Shown: positions 9,073-17,410, counted from the stretch's first letter. The stretch: DNA of 64,000 nt from Brachybacterium massiliense (GCF_900184245.1 NZ_FXXB01000008.1:1340146-1404145); one strand, 5' to 3'. The notes: generated from the letters alone by a model not told the origin. Numbers and translations are program-made.

Positions 9073-10815
9073 TCATCGTCGGGTGGGCACCTCCGGGGCG
9101 TCGGCGAGGCGGGCAGCAGCCTGCTCATCGCTGGTGGTGCGCTCGCCGTCAAGGCGAGCGGCGATGAAGTCTCGGTAGGTCTCCACCTCGCGGGCGCGCT
9201 CGGCCTCGCCCCAGCCGAGCTCGGGTCCGACGAGCGCGGCGACCTCCTCGGCCGCGTCGACGCCGCGGTCGCGGGTCTCGTAGTCCAGGCGGGTGCGGCG
9301 CTGGAGGATGTCGGCGAGGTGGCGGGCGCCCTCGGCGCGGACCGCGTAGAGCACCTCGGCGCGCAGGTAGCGGGGGGCGTGCTCGAGGGGCGTGCCGAGC
9401 GAGGGGTCCTCGTCGATCAGGGCGAGCACGTCGGTCAGCAGCGTGCCGTAGCGGAACAGCAGCCGGTCGATGCGGATCTCGTCGAAGCCGTAGCGTCGGC
9501 CGATCTCGTGCTTGTCGCGCACGAGCGCCTCGAAGCCCTGGGCGCCGATCACGGGGATCGAGCGGGTCAGGCTGGGGCGACCGGCCTGGGTGTCCCGGAT
9601 CGCGAAGTCGACGACGTCCTCGGCCATCACGCGGTACGTGGTGTACTTGCCGCCCGCGATCGCGGACAGCCCCGGCTCGACCTCCATCACGGTGTGCTCG
9701 CGGGAGACCTTCGCCGAACCGCCTCCGGAGCTCTTCTTCACCGGCTGCAGCAGCGGGCGCAGGCCCGAGTAGACGCCGATGACGTCCTCACGGGTGAGGT
9801 CGTCCTTCAGCACGGCGTTGGCGTGCTCGAGCACGTAGTCGATGTCGTCGCTGGTCGCGCCCACGTCGCGAGGGTCCTGGGTCCACGGGGTGTCGGTGGT
9901 GCCGATGACCCAGTACTCGTCCCACGGGATGATGAACAGCACCGACTTCTCGGTCTGGGTGATGATGCCGGTGTCCGGCACCGCAGGGATGCGGTCGCGG
10001 GCGATGGTGATGTGGATGCCCTTGGAGGCGAGCACCTCGAGGCCGGCCTCGGCCCCGGCGAGCTCCTGCTGGTCCTGGGTCCAGACACCGCCGGCGAGGA
10101 TGGTGTCGCGGGCGTGGACGTCGAACTCCTCGCCGGTCTCCTCATCACGCACCCGGGCGCCGATGACGCGGGTCCCCTCGTGGAGGTAGTCGATCACGGT
10201 GGTGTAGTTGGCGACCGCGGCGTCGTGCTGTGCGGCCGAGCGCACCAGCATCATCACGAAGCGGGCGTCGTCCATCTGCGCGTCGTAGTACTCGAGCGCG
10301 CCCACGGCCTTCTCGCCATCCAGGCCGGGGAAGACCTCGAGCATCTTGCCGTGCAGGAGGTGGCGGTGGAAGGGGACGGCGCGCTTGCGGCCGATGGACT
10401 GCATCGCGTCGTAGAGCATCACGCCGGAGCCGATGAAGCCGCGGTCGATGACCTTCTTGAAGAAGGGGAAGACGAACTTGATCGGCTTCACCAGATGTGG
10501 GGCTGTGTGCTCGATCAGCAGGTCGCGCTCGCGCAGCGCCTCGGCCACGAGCTTGAAGTCGAGCATCTGCAGGTAGCGCAGTCCGCCGTGCATCAGCTTC
10601 GAGGAGCGTGAGGAGGTGCCGGAGGCCCAGTCGTGGGACTCCACCAGGCCGACCGAGAGGCCGCGGGTGGACGCGTCGAACGCGGCGCCGGCGCCGTTGA
10701 CACCGCCGCCGACGACCAGGACGTCCAGCGGCGCCTCTGCGGTCGCGGCGCGGAGGCGTGCCAGATGCTCCGCCCGACCTGCGGGGGTGAGTGCGGACCG
10801 GTGCTGATCGGACAC
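9073..10815 (-). CDS. glpD: Glycerol-3-phosphate dehydrogenase GlpD
   Basis: 580 aa FAD-dependent, membrane-associated enzyme that oxidises glycerol-3-phosphate to dihydroxyacetone phosphate. An FAD-binding Rossmann motif DVLVVGGGVNGAG is at 31-43. The family signature GGLRYLQMLDFKLV is near 88, and a C-terminal DAO_C domain follows with conserved RYG. The GTG at 10815 was chosen because GAAGGAG stands six bases before it and the protein begins as usual in the family; an ATG 60 bp further upstream lacks such a site. It is divergent from a SorC-type regulator with a shared 119-bp control region. Tandem hairpins end the transcript before glpF. Confidence 0.95.
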   Translation of the reverse strand: MSDQHRSALTPAGRAEHLARLRAATAEAPLDVLVVGGGVNGAGAAFDASTRGLSVGLVESHDWASGTSSRSSKLMHGGLRYLQMLDFKLVAEALRERDLLIEHTAPHLVKPIKFVFPFFKKVIDRGFIGSGVMLYDAMQSIGRKRAVPFHRHLLHGKMLEVFPGLDGEKAVGALEYYDAQMDDARFVMMLVRSAAQHDAAVANYTTVIDYLHEGTRVIGARVRDEETGEEFDVHARDTILAGGVWTQDQQELAGAEAGLEVLASKGIHITIARDRIPAVPDTGIITQTEKSVLFIIPWDEYWVIGTTDTPWTQDPRDVGATSDDIDYVLEHANAVLKDDLTREDVIGVYSGLRPLLQPVKKSSGGGSAKVSREHTVMEVEPGLSAIAGGKYTTYRVMAEDVVDFAIRDTQAGRPSLTRSIPVIGAQGFEALVRDKHEIGRRYGFDEIRIDRLLFRYGTLLTDVLALIDEDPSLGTPLEHAPRYLRAEVLYAVRAEGARHLADILQRRTRLDYETRDRGVDAAEEVAALVGPELGWGEAERAREVETYRDFIAARLDGERTTSDEQAAARLADAPEVPTRR

Positions 10816-10909
10816 AGGATGCTCCTTCGCGGCGACGTCGGCGGGCACGCCGCAAGCGCGCCCTGTCGCCGCCATCGTGGAACCTCCGTGCAGTGGAGCG
10901 CAAGCCCGG

Positions 10910-10923
10910 TGCACAAACGTGCA
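10910..10923. promoter_or_regulatory. Candidate operator between glpD and regulator
   Basis: TGCAC-AAAC-GTGCA, a perfect 5-bp palindrome with a 4-nt spacer, 11 bp before the regulator start and 95 bp before glpD. Another GTGCAG lies 20 bp away. It fits an autoregulatory and glpD operator. Confidence 0.45.
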
Positions 10924-10934
10924 AGACTGGGGTG

Positions 10935-11894
10935 GTGAACCCCGACAGCCGCCTGGAAACCGTCTTCACCGCTGCACGGATGTACTACGACGAGAGCCAG
11001 ACGATGGAAGCCATCGCGAGCACGCTGTCCGTCTCCCGCTCGACCGTCTCCCGCATGCTCCGCGACGCCCGTGAGGCCGGCCTGGTCCAGATCACGCTGC
11101 GGCCGCCCGAGGCGCACCGCCTCGAGGACCTCAGCCGACGCATCGCCCGCCAGTACGGGGTCCAGGTGCACGTGGTGCCCACCGAGCCCTACGCCGACGA
11201 GCGCGAGCGGCTCCACACCGTCACCGAGACCGGCGCGGCCCTGCTCGACGAGATGCTCGAGCCCGGCACCACCCTCGGCGTGGCCTGGGGCACCACCCTC
11301 GCGGCGCTGCTGGGGAAGGTGCGCACCCGCCCCGTGCCCGGACTGCGGGTGGTGCAGCTCAACGGCGCCATCAACGTCGAGGGCTCGGGCCTGTCCTACA
11401 TCGCCACCGTGCTCGCCCGCGCCGCGACCCGCTGGGACGCGACCGTGCACCAGTTCCCGGTGCCGGCCTTCTTCGACTACCCCGCCACGCGGGAGGCCAT
11501 GTGGCGCGAGCGCTCCGTGCAGCGCGTGCTCGAGGTGCAGCGCCAGGCCACCGTGGCCGTGTTCAGCGTGGGCGCCTTCGACGCCGAGGTGCCCAGTCAC
11601 GTCTACACCCACAACTACCTCACCGCCGAGGACCTCCACTCCCTGCGCGCCGACGGTGCTGTGGGCGATGTGTGCACCGTGTTCCTGCGCGCGGACGGCA
11701 CCTTCCGCGACATCGCGATGAATCAGCGCGGCTCCGGGACCGGACCGGACCGGCTGGCTCGGATCCCGCGCCGCCTGCTGGTGGTCTCAGGCTCCCGCAA
11801 GGCGCTGCCCCTGCGCGCAGCGCTGCGGGCGGGGGTCGCGACCGACGTGGTGCTCGACGAGGTCACCGCCGCGCACCTGCTAGCGCTCCGCTGA
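10935..11894 (+). CDS. SorC/DeoR-type sugar-binding transcriptional regulator
   Basis: 319 aa. The N-terminal helix-turn-helix (about residues 18-45, MEAIASTLSVSRSTVSRMLRD) is followed by a SorC-type effector domain related to sugar isomerases/DeoR C-termini (SYIATVLARAA and GVAWGTTLAALL regions). Length is typical of the SorC family. The GTG at 10935 is the first start before the HTH; a start 45 bp later would cut into it. No Shine-Dalgarno is seen, so translation may be leaderless. Being divergent from glpD with a palindrome between, it is likely the local regulator of glycerol genes, responding to glycerol-3-phosphate or dihydroxyacetone phosphate. That role is inference; actinobacterial glycerol genes are more often under IclR-type GylR. 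Confidence 0.85.
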   Translation: MNPDSRLETVFTAARMYYDESQTMEAIASTLSVSRSTVSRMLRDAREAGLVQITLRPPEAHRLEDLSRRIARQYGVQVHVVPTEPYADERERLHTVTETGAALLDEMLEPGTTLGVAWGTTLAALLGKVRTRPVPGLRVVQLNGAINVEGSGLSYIATVLARAATRWDATVHQFPVPAFFDYPATREAMWRERSVQRVLEVQRQATVAVFSVGAFDAEVPSHVYTHNYLTAEDLHSLRADGAVGDVCTVFLRADGTFRDIAMNQRGSGTGPDRLARIPRRLLVVSGSRKALPLRAALRAGVATDVVLDEVTAAHLLALR

Positions 11895-11920
11895 CCCGCG
11901 GCGCGGGCCTCCATCCCGCC

Positions 11921-12017
11921 AACAGCCCACTGGCGAACCACCCCCCTCCGCTCCCCCACAACAGCCCACGGGCGAACCACTTTCGGCCCATTTCCGGTTC
12001 GGCAGCAGGCTGTTGTT
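11921..12017. repeat. Palindromic repeat, copy A (with extra half copy)
   Basis: A half element AACAGCCCACTGGCGAACC at 11921-11939, then a fuller copy with left arm at 11960-11980 and right arm at 11996-12017 (GGTTCG...GGCTGTT). It matches the arms of the copies at 13331 and 13553. Confidence 0.7.
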
Positions 12018-12133
12018 AGCGGAGCCATGACGGCCGGCCGCAGTTTCATCGCCAAACAGTGCAGTGGCGTCGATGGCGTCGGCAGCGGCACCGGTAACGC
12101 CGGCGTGGCAGCGCCCCGCGCCGGGCTGCGGCG

Positions 12134-13219
12134 TCAGCTCGTCGGCTGCTGTGCGGCGATGCGCCCGCTGGGCCGCTTCCGAGCCAGCTCGTCGATGAAG
12201 CGTCTTATGCGCGACTCGTCGGGGACCACCAGTCCACGGCCGCCGAGCTCGTCGGCCAGTCGGAGCAGGATCCGGCGCGGATGCCACAGGTCCTCGCCGT
12301 TGGCACGGATGATGGTCCACCCCAGCGCGGCGATCGCATCCCGACGCTGCTCGTCCTCGCGCCACTGCTTCTTCGCCCGGCGATGGTCGTCCCCGTCGTA
12401 TTCGAGCACGCACATGGCGTCCGGCCAGGCGAGGTCGAGATAGCGTGTACGGTCGCTGCGTCGTTCCTGGACAGGGAGGTTCAGCTCGGGTTCGGGGAAC
12501 CCGGCGCCGAGCAGCAGCAGTCGCGTGAGGCTCTCCCCGGGCGACCATGACCGCCCTCGCACATCCGGCAGCACCGCAGCCAGGCGCGCGTTGCCCCGCC
12601 GCCCGCGCATCCTCGAGACATGGACGGCCAGGTCCGCAGCGGTGGTCGGTGGGCATTCGGTCTTTCCCGCGACCACGGCGTCGGCGGCGGCGACGAGATC
12701 CCAGGGTGGCAGGAGCGTGGCGAGCTCGCGCAGCACCTCGGCTGGCGAGGAGACCACGAGTTTGTCGCGCTCCATGCTCGGGCCCGGCTCCCACCGATGG
12801 ATCGTCGCACCCCGCACCGACGATGAGCCCTCCCCCTGAGCGACGCGAGCGTGAATGACGGGGAGCTCAGCGCCGGTCCGCAAGGAGGTGCCGGCGGACA
12901 CCGGAGGCAGCGGAGAATGGCGCCGCCCGCCGGACTCGTCGACCCTGCGCAGCGCCACCTTGTTCTCGAGCTTCAACGGGAGCGGTATGTCCCACAGCAG
13001 CGCGGCCGTCGTATGGCTGATCACGCTGCCGGGGAGCACCTTGTTCTGGAGCACCCATGCCATGGCCTCGAGGCTCGCCGGGTGGTCGCTGAGCATGTGG
13101 AAGCCGGGGAAGACCTTCGTGAAATCAGGTCCGGCGAGGTCGCGGCTGTGCGCGCCGGCGTCGAGCCACTGCGTCCGTGTCATCAGCGCACCGGCGTAAC
13201 GCTCCCAGTTCCTCGCCAT
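12134..13219 (-). CDS. AbiEi-like / DUF559 endonuclease-fold protein
   Basis: 361 aa, predicted cytosolic. The N-terminal ~90 residues (TRTQWLDAGAHSRDL...VISHTTAALLWDIPLP) look like the winged-helix domain of type IV antitoxins (AbiEi). The C-terminus (~265-345) has the pattern of a DUF559/very-short-patch-repair-like nuclease fold: YLDLAWPD, then CVLEYDGDDHRR, with a final GWTIIRANGEDLW. No AbiEii-type nucleotidyltransferase toxin lies next to it, so this is a stand-alone form common in actinobacteria. ATG 13219 sits 7 nt after a TACGGT box, suggesting a leaderless mRNA. The gene is bounded on both sides by palindromic repeats. Biochemical role is not established. Confidence 0.75.
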   Translation of the reverse strand: MARNWERYAGALMTRTQWLDAGAHSRDLAGPDFTKVFPGFHMLSDHPASLEAMAWVLQNKVLPGSVISHTTAALLWDIPLPLKLENKVALRRVDESGGRRHSPLPPVSAGTSLRTGAELPVIHARVAQGEGSSSVRGATIHRWEPGPSMERDKLVVSSPAEVLRELATLLPPWDLVAAADAVVAGKTECPPTTAADLAVHVSRMRGRRGNARLAAVLPDVRGRSWSPGESLTRLLLLGAGFPEPELNLPVQERRSDRTRYLDLAWPDAMCVLEYDGDDHRRAKKQWREDEQRRDAIAALGWTIIRANGEDLWHPRRILLRLADELGGRGLVVPDESRIRRFIDELARKRPSGRIAAQQPTS

Positions 13220-13226
13220 ATCGACG

Positions 13227-13232
13227 ACCGTA
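13227..13232 (-). promoter_or_regulatory. -10 box, leaderless start of AbiEi-like gene
   Basis: TACGGT on the minus strand, seven bases before the ATG at 13219; no Shine-Dalgarno follows, so transcription probably begins at the start codon. Confidence 0.55.
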
Positions 13233-13330
13233 CGGAGGCGAGGGCCGACGGGCGCGCTTCGCGCGGCACTTGTGGACAGCAGGCGGCTGTGGAGGACCAG
13301 TGCGCGCCCCTCGACCTCACCGGGCCGAGG

Positions 13331-13386
13331 AACAGCCCGCTCACGAACCGCTTCCGGCGCAGATCCGGTTTGCCAGTGGGCTGTTG
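13331..13386. repeat. Palindromic repeat, copy B
   Basis: Left arm AACAGCCCGCTCACGAACC (13331-13349) and right arm GGTTTGCCAGTGGGCTGTT (13367-13385) are complementary with a few mismatches; the centre is about 17 nt. Belongs to the same family as copies A and C. Confidence 0.75.
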
Positions 13387-13550
13387 CCGGGGAAGCGGCC
13401 GACGGGCAGCGGCCAACGACCGACGGGGCGGCGGCGGCCGATGGGCAGGGACCAGCGGACGGCGGCCGACGGCCGATGGAGCGGCGGGCGGCGGGCGGCG
13501 GCGGCCGACGGCCGATGGGGCGGGCGGCAGCTGAGGCGAACGGGTGATGC
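13387..13550. repeat. Low-complexity GGCCGACGG tract
   Basis: Irregular repetition of (CGG)CCGACGG and CCGATGG units together with GGCGG runs, lying between palindromic copies B and C. No gene is supported here; the whole stretch 13220-13618 upstream of the AbiEi-like gene is non-coding repeat DNA. Confidence 0.65.
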
Positions 13551-13552
13551 AG

Positions 13553-13604
13553 CAGCCCGCTCACGAACCAGAAACAGCCCGATCTTGGTTCGCCAGCGGG
13601 CTGT
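13553..13604. repeat. Palindromic repeat, copy C
   Basis: Left arm CAGCCCGCTCACGAACCA (13553-13570), an inner AACAGCCC (13573-13580) and right arm TGGTTCGCCAGCGGGCTGTA (13585-13604). It lies 15 bp after the fdhD stop and could double as its terminator. Confidence 0.75.
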
Positions 13605-13618
13605 AGGCGGGGCGAGGC

Positions 13619-14491
13619 TCAGCCCTCGGCGGCGCTGAGATCGAGCCGCTCGGGGTGGGTGTAGAGGTTCATGCGTCCGTCGCCGTCCTCGGCCGCGCGG
13701 GTGAAGCCGACCAGGGTCATGCCGAACTCGCGGGCGGTGTCCACGGCGAGCGAGCTCGCGGCGGAGACGCAGGCCAGCAGCGGGATCCCCGCCATGCAGG
13801 CCTTCTGGGCGATCTCGAAGCTCGCCCGGGAGGAGACCAGCAGGAAGCAGTCGCTCAGCGGCAGACGGTCCTCGAGCAGCGCCCAGCCGATCACCTTGTC
13901 GACCGCGTTGTGCCGGCCCACGTCCTCGCGCACCACCAGCAGGTTCCCCTTGCGGTCCACGAGCGCGGCCGCATGCACCCCGCCGGTCCGGGCGAAGACG
14001 GGCTGGCGCGTGGTCAGCTCGCGGGCAGCGTCGAGGATCGTGCCGGGCGTGAGCGTCCAGTCGCGGCCAAGGGTGTAGCGGCTGCGTCGGCGCACCGCGT
14101 CGATGCTCTCGCTGCCGCACACCCCGCAGGCCGAGCTGGTGGAGAAGTTCTTCGTGGCCACCGGCAGCAGCTGCGGCCGCGCGGTGGTGAAGTCCATGAC
14201 GTTGTAGGTGTTCTGCGCGAAGCCGGTGCCGTCGTCGACCACCGCGCCGTCGCAGTAGCGGGCCTCGCGGATGTCCTCGCGGTGGGTGATCAGCCCCTCG
14301 CCGTGGAGGAATCCGTGGATCAGCTCGACGTCGTGGCCGGGCGTGCGCATCGTCAGCGACAGCTGCTGACCGTTCAGCCGGATGTCCAGCGGCTCCTCGA
14401 CGGCGACGTGGTCGCTCTTCCGCCCCGCGTACAGCCGACCCTCGCGCACACGGACGGTGCGGATGCGGGTGCTGTCGGTGATCCGGCCCAT
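13619..14491 (-). CDS. fdhD: Sulfurtransferase FdhD, formate dehydrogenase accessory protein
   Basis: 290 aa. FdhD passes sulfur to the molybdenum cofactor to activate formate dehydrogenases. The functional CxxC is visible as CGVC (C122, C125). The conserved TxGxHAAAL region (~168) and REDVGRHNAVDKVIG (~188) are intact, so the protein looks functional. The ATG at 14491 lies six bases after a TATCCT box with no Shine-Dalgarno, again a leaderless arrangement. No formate dehydrogenase gene is in the window, so its client must be encoded elsewhere. Confidence 0.95.
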   Translation of the reverse strand: MGRITDSTRIRTVRVREGRLYAGRKSDHVAVEEPLDIRLNGQQLSLTMRTPGHDVELIHGFLHGEGLITHREDIREARYCDGAVVDDGTGFAQNTYNVMDFTTARPQLLPVATKNFSTSSACGVCGSESIDAVRRRSRYTLGRDWTLTPGTILDAARELTTRQPVFARTGGVHAAALVDRKGNLLVVREDVGRHNAVDKVIGWALLEDRLPLSDCFLLVSSRASFEIAQKACMAGIPLLACVSAASSLAVDTAREFGMTLVGFTRAAEDGDGRMNLYTHPERLDLSAAEG

Positions 14492-14497
14492 CCCTCG

Positions 14498-14503
14498 AGG
14501 ATA
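14498..14503 (-). promoter_or_regulatory. -10 box of fdhD
   Basis: TATCCT on the minus strand, six bases before the fdhD ATG; suggests a leaderless transcript. Confidence 0.5.
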
Positions 14504-14564
14504 GTCCGCCCACCTGCGGTGCGGCCGGTCGGGGCGAGCTTGCGGGGGCGGGTCACGCCCCGGG

Positions 14565-15086
14565 TCACTCCTCGTCGGCCGAGCCCCCGCCCTCCTCCGA
14601 CCGCGCGTCGCCCTCGGCGAGGCCGCGCGCCAGCTCGAGCTGCTCCTCCCAGCCGCGAAGGTTCTCCTCGTAGTTGCGCCGGCGCACCGCCTCGTCGAGG
14701 CCGAGCCGGGCGAAGCCGCGCTCGCGCACCGTCAGGCGCACCAGGTTCCGGCTGGCCGTCCCGGCGGGGTCGATGACGAACTCGACGGTGTTGTTGGGTG
14801 CGTCGGAGATCTCGCCGAGCCCTCCGCCCAGCCAGCGGAAGAAGATCCGGTACGGAGCCTCGTGCGCCTCGATGCCGAGCTGGAGCCTGCCGTGCACCGG
14901 GTCGATCACCTCGGTGACGGGGCCGTGGCGCCTGATCTCGTGCTCGCGGTACTCGCCGTCGTTGATGAACCATCCTGGTTCGCGTATCACCGAGAACACT
15001 CGCTCGGCGCTCGCAGCGATCATCACGCTGCGCTCGATCTCGTCAGGCACGGGGGCTCCTGCGGGGAGGGCCGACTCGTCAGCCAT
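14565..15086 (-). CDS. SRPBCC family protein (polyketide cyclase-like fold)
   Basis: 173 aa. The START/SRPBCC helix-grip fold is suggested by the opening IERSVMIAASAERVFSVI, the central strands (HGPVTEVIDPVHGRL, FVIDPAGTASRNLVRLTVRERGF) and the long C-terminal helix NYEENLRGWEEQLELARGL, as in AHSA1-type proteins. The ATG at 15086 has GAGGAG eight bases upstream, which decides it over a start 93 bp further out. A second SRPBCC gene precedes it, separated by a strong hairpin. Ligand and role are unknown. Confidence 0.75.
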   Translation of the reverse strand: MADESALPAGAPVPDEIERSVMIAASAERVFSVIREPGWFINDGEYREHEIRRHGPVTEVIDPVHGRLQLGIEAHEAPYRIFFRWLGGGLGEISDAPNNTVEFVIDPAGTASRNLVRLTVRERGFARLGLDEAVRRRNYEENLRGWEEQLELARGLAEGDARSEEGGGSADEE

Positions 15087-15144
15087 GACTGTGCTCCTCA
15101 GCTCGCGGGGCGGCGTCGTCGCCGCCTTGGGGGAATCCTGACAG

Positions 15145-15179
15145 ATGAGGGCCGCCGGGGCGAGCCCGGCGACCCTCAT
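15145..15179 (-). terminator. Terminator after the second SRPBCC gene
   Basis: A 15-bp stem with a single mismatch (arms 15145-15159 and 15165-15179) and a GCGAG loop, eleven bases beyond the stop at 15190. Confidence 0.75.
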
Positions 15180-15189
15180 GCCGTCATGG

Positions 15190-15678
15190 TCAGGGCTTCG
15201 TGACCGCCGCGGCGAGGAGGTTCAGCGACTCCTCGAGGTCCTTCTCGGGGATCGCGGGGAAGCCGACCTTCTCGAGGAGCTTCTGGTCCTCCACGCGGGA
15301 CCAGTCGTAGGTCAGCGAGACCTCGGTGGCGTCCGAGCCCTGCGGCTTGAGCTCGTAGAGCCATTCCCAGCCCAGCGGTGCCTCGGGGGCGCTGCCGTCG
15401 GCCGCCTCCGGGGCGGGCTGCCAGCCGATCATCTTGTTCTCGTCGTAGGCGGTGACGAAGTTGTGGGTGCGGTAGTCCCCGCCCATCTCCGCGCGGTGCA
15501 TGTTCATCACGAACTTCTGCCCGCTCGCGGTGATGCGTTCGGTGTCGTCGGCGGCGCGCACGGTGCCGGAGCCGTCGAACTCGTGGTGGCGCGCCGGCAG
15601 CGTGAGCACCTCGAAGACGTCCTTGGCGGGCACATCGAGGATGCGGGACACGGTCAGGTGCGTCGGGTTCTCAGTCAT
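15190..15678 (-). CDS. SRPBCC family protein
   Basis: 162 aa, SRPBCC/polyketide-cyclase-like fold. The N-terminus THLTVSRILDVPAKDVFEVLTLPARHHEFDGSG is the usual opening of this family. Trp residues in GWQPAPE and the C-terminal helix EKDLEESLNLLAAAVTKP complete it. The start at 15678 has AGGGTGACGGG before it and begins at the domain edge; an ATG 36 bp upstream is possible. It lies between the OpuC operon and the other SRPBCC gene, with its own terminator. No specific function can be given. Confidence 0.78.
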   Translation of the reverse strand: MTENPTHLTVSRILDVPAKDVFEVLTLPARHHEFDGSGTVRAADDTERITASGQKFVMNMHRAEMGGDYRTHNFVTAYDENKMIGWQPAPEAADGSAPEAPLGWEWLYELKPQGSDATEVSLTYDWSRVEDQKLLEKVGFPAIPEKDLEESLNLLAAAVTKP

Positions 15679-15757
15679 CCCGTCACCCTGCCGCATCCGC
15701 CGCCGGCCCGTCACGTCTGCGCCGACCGTACGGTTGATCCGTCGGCAGGCGCACGGC

Positions 15758-16711
15758 TCAGACCAGCCCCTTCTCCGTCAGCCAGTCGGTGGCGATGTCC
15801 GCCGAGCTGCGCTGGTCCTCAACGCTCTGACGGTTCAGCTCGACCAGGTCGGCGGCGCTGAGCTCGGCGAGCACCGCATCGATCGCGGCGGCAGCGGCGT
15901 CGTCGATCTTTTCGGAGACCACCGGCACCACGTTCTGCGGCAGGATCAGCGACTCGGGGTCCTCGAGCACCACCAGGTCGTTCTGGGCGATGGTGGGATC
16001 GGCGGTGTAGATGTTCGCCAGCTGCACATCGCCGTCCAGCAGAGCCTGCACGGTGAGCGGGCCGCCGGAGTCCTCCACGGGCACGACGCTGACGTCCACG
16101 CCGTAGACCTCCTTGACACCCTCGGAGCCGTAGGGCCGCACCTCGAACTCGCTGTTCGCGGCGATCCTCAGGTCCTCGTCCACGCCTGCGAGGTCACCGA
16201 TCGCGGTGAGGGAGTGGGTCTGGGCGAACTCCGCGGTGGTGGTGTAGGAGTCCTGGTCGGAGGCCTCCGCGAAGGACAGCACGCGCAGCCCGTCCGGGAG
16301 GGCCTCGCCGAGGGCGGAGCTGATCTCCTCGGGGCTCGCGGCCTGGGCCTCGGGGTCGTAGTGCTGGAGCAGGTTGCCGAGGTACTCGGGCAGCAGGTCC
16401 AGCGCGCCCTCCTCGAGCTCGGGCATGTACACCTCGCGCTGACCGATCTGGTACTGCCGGTCCACGGTGAGGCCCTCCCCCTCGAGCACCTGCGCGAAGA
16501 GCTCCGCGATGATCTCGTTGGAGTAGTAGGCCTGGGAGCCGATCGCGATGGTGCCTCCGCCGCTCTCGCCTCCCCCGTCGGAGCCGCTGCCGCCGCCGCC
16601 GGTGTCGCCCTCCTCGAAGGGGTCGGAGCTTCCGCAGGCGGCGGCGCCGAGGGCGATGCCGCCCAGGCCGAGCGCGCCGAGCAGGTGGCGCCGGGTGCTG
16701 TGGTGTGTCAT
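15758..16711 (-). CDS. Glycine betaine/choline ABC transporter substrate-binding lipoprotein (OpuC type)
   Basis: 317 aa. The signal peptide has an RRHLLGALGLGG core and a lipobox GAAAC with lipidated C26, followed by a Gly/Ser-rich linker. The OpuAC-like binding domain follows (IAIGSQAYYSNEIIAELFAQVLEG at ~55-78, then ELEEGALDLLPEYLGNLL). The Asp-Leu-Leu-Pro-Glu-Tyr stretch is typical of ProX/OpuCC choline and betaine binders. It is the last gene of a four-gene operon in the order ATPase, permease, permease, binding protein. Likely role: compatible solute import under osmotic stress. Confidence 0.9.
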   Translation of the reverse strand: MTHHSTRRHLLGALGLGGIALGAAACGSSDPFEEGDTGGGGSGSDGGGESGGGTIAIGSQAYYSNEIIAELFAQVLEGEGLTVDRQYQIGQREVYMPELEEGALDLLPEYLGNLLQHYDPEAQAASPEEISSALGEALPDGLRVLSFAEASDQDSYTTTAEFAQTHSLTAIGDLAGVDEDLRIAANSEFEVRPYGSEGVKEVYGVDVSVVPVEDSGGPLTVQALLDGDVQLANIYTADPTIAQNDLVVLEDPESLILPQNVVPVVSEKIDDAAAAAIDAVLAELSAADLVELNRQSVEDQRSSADIATDWLTEKGLV

Positions 16712-16738
16712 GGGGTTCTCCTCAGGTGGGGGGCGGGA

Positions 16739-17410
16739 TCAGGCGGCGCGCAGACCGCGCGGGGTGCTCAGGCGCTGGATCAGCAGCAGGGCGAGGTCCA
16801 GCACCAGGGCGAGCGCGATCACCAGCAGGGAGCCGGCGATCATCTGGGGGTAGTTCTGGGAGCCGAGGCCCTGGAAGATGTACCGGCCCAGGCCCCCGTT
16901 GCCGACGTAGGCGGCGAGCATCGCGGTGGCCACGACCTGCACGGTCGCGCCGCGCACGCCACCGATCAGCAGCGGCATGCCCAGCGGGAGCTCGACCCGG
17001 GTGAGGACCTGCAGCTCGGTCATGCCCTGGGCGCGCGCGGCGTCGACGGTGGCGCGGTCGGCCGATTCGACGGCGGAGTAGGCGCCAGCCAGCAGGGACG
17101 GGATCGCGAGGATCACGAAGGACAGCAGCGGGGCGGTGAGCCCGATGCCCATCAGCAGCGCGAACAGGGTCACCAGGCCTAGGGTGGGCAGGGCGCGGGC
17201 GGCGCCGGCGGTCGCGACGACGAGGCCCTTGAACCGGCCGGTGTGGCCGACGGCCAGGCCCAGCGGGATCGCCAGCAGCGCGGCGAGCAGGATGCCGAGG
17301 GCGGTGTAGCCGAGGTGCTCGAGGGTGCGCAGCGGGATCCCGGCCGGTCCGCTCCAGCGGGAGGGTTCGGCGAGCCAGCGCAGCGATTCCACGAAGGGGC
17401 TGTCGTTCAT
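16739..17410 (-). CDS. OpuC-type ABC transporter permease
   Basis: 223 aa, about five or six membrane spans. It shows the BPD_transp_1 fold with ARAQGMTELQVLTRVELPLGMPLLIGG as the EAA-like loop (~130-155). The ATG at 17410 overlaps the stop of the upstream permease (ATGA), so the two are translationally coupled. A start 30 bp earlier would lie inside the neighbour. Together with the other permease it forms the heterodimeric membrane channel of the osmolyte importer. Confidence 0.88.
   Translation of the reverse strand: MNDSPFVESLRWLAEPSRWSGPAGIPLRTLEHLGYTALGILLAALLAIPLGLAVGHTGRFKGLVVATAGAARALPTLGLVTLFALLMGIGLTAPLLSFVILAIPSLLAGAYSAVESADRATVDAARAQGMTELQVLTRVELPLGMPLLIGGVRGATVQVVATAMLAAYVGNGGLGRYIFQGLGSQNYPQMIAGSLLVIALALVLDLALLLIQRLSTPRGLRAA

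Noticed and set aside
11921-13604. CRISPR-like array from the three repeats
   Set aside because: The units are palindromes separated by a gene and irregular distances, without uniform spacers.
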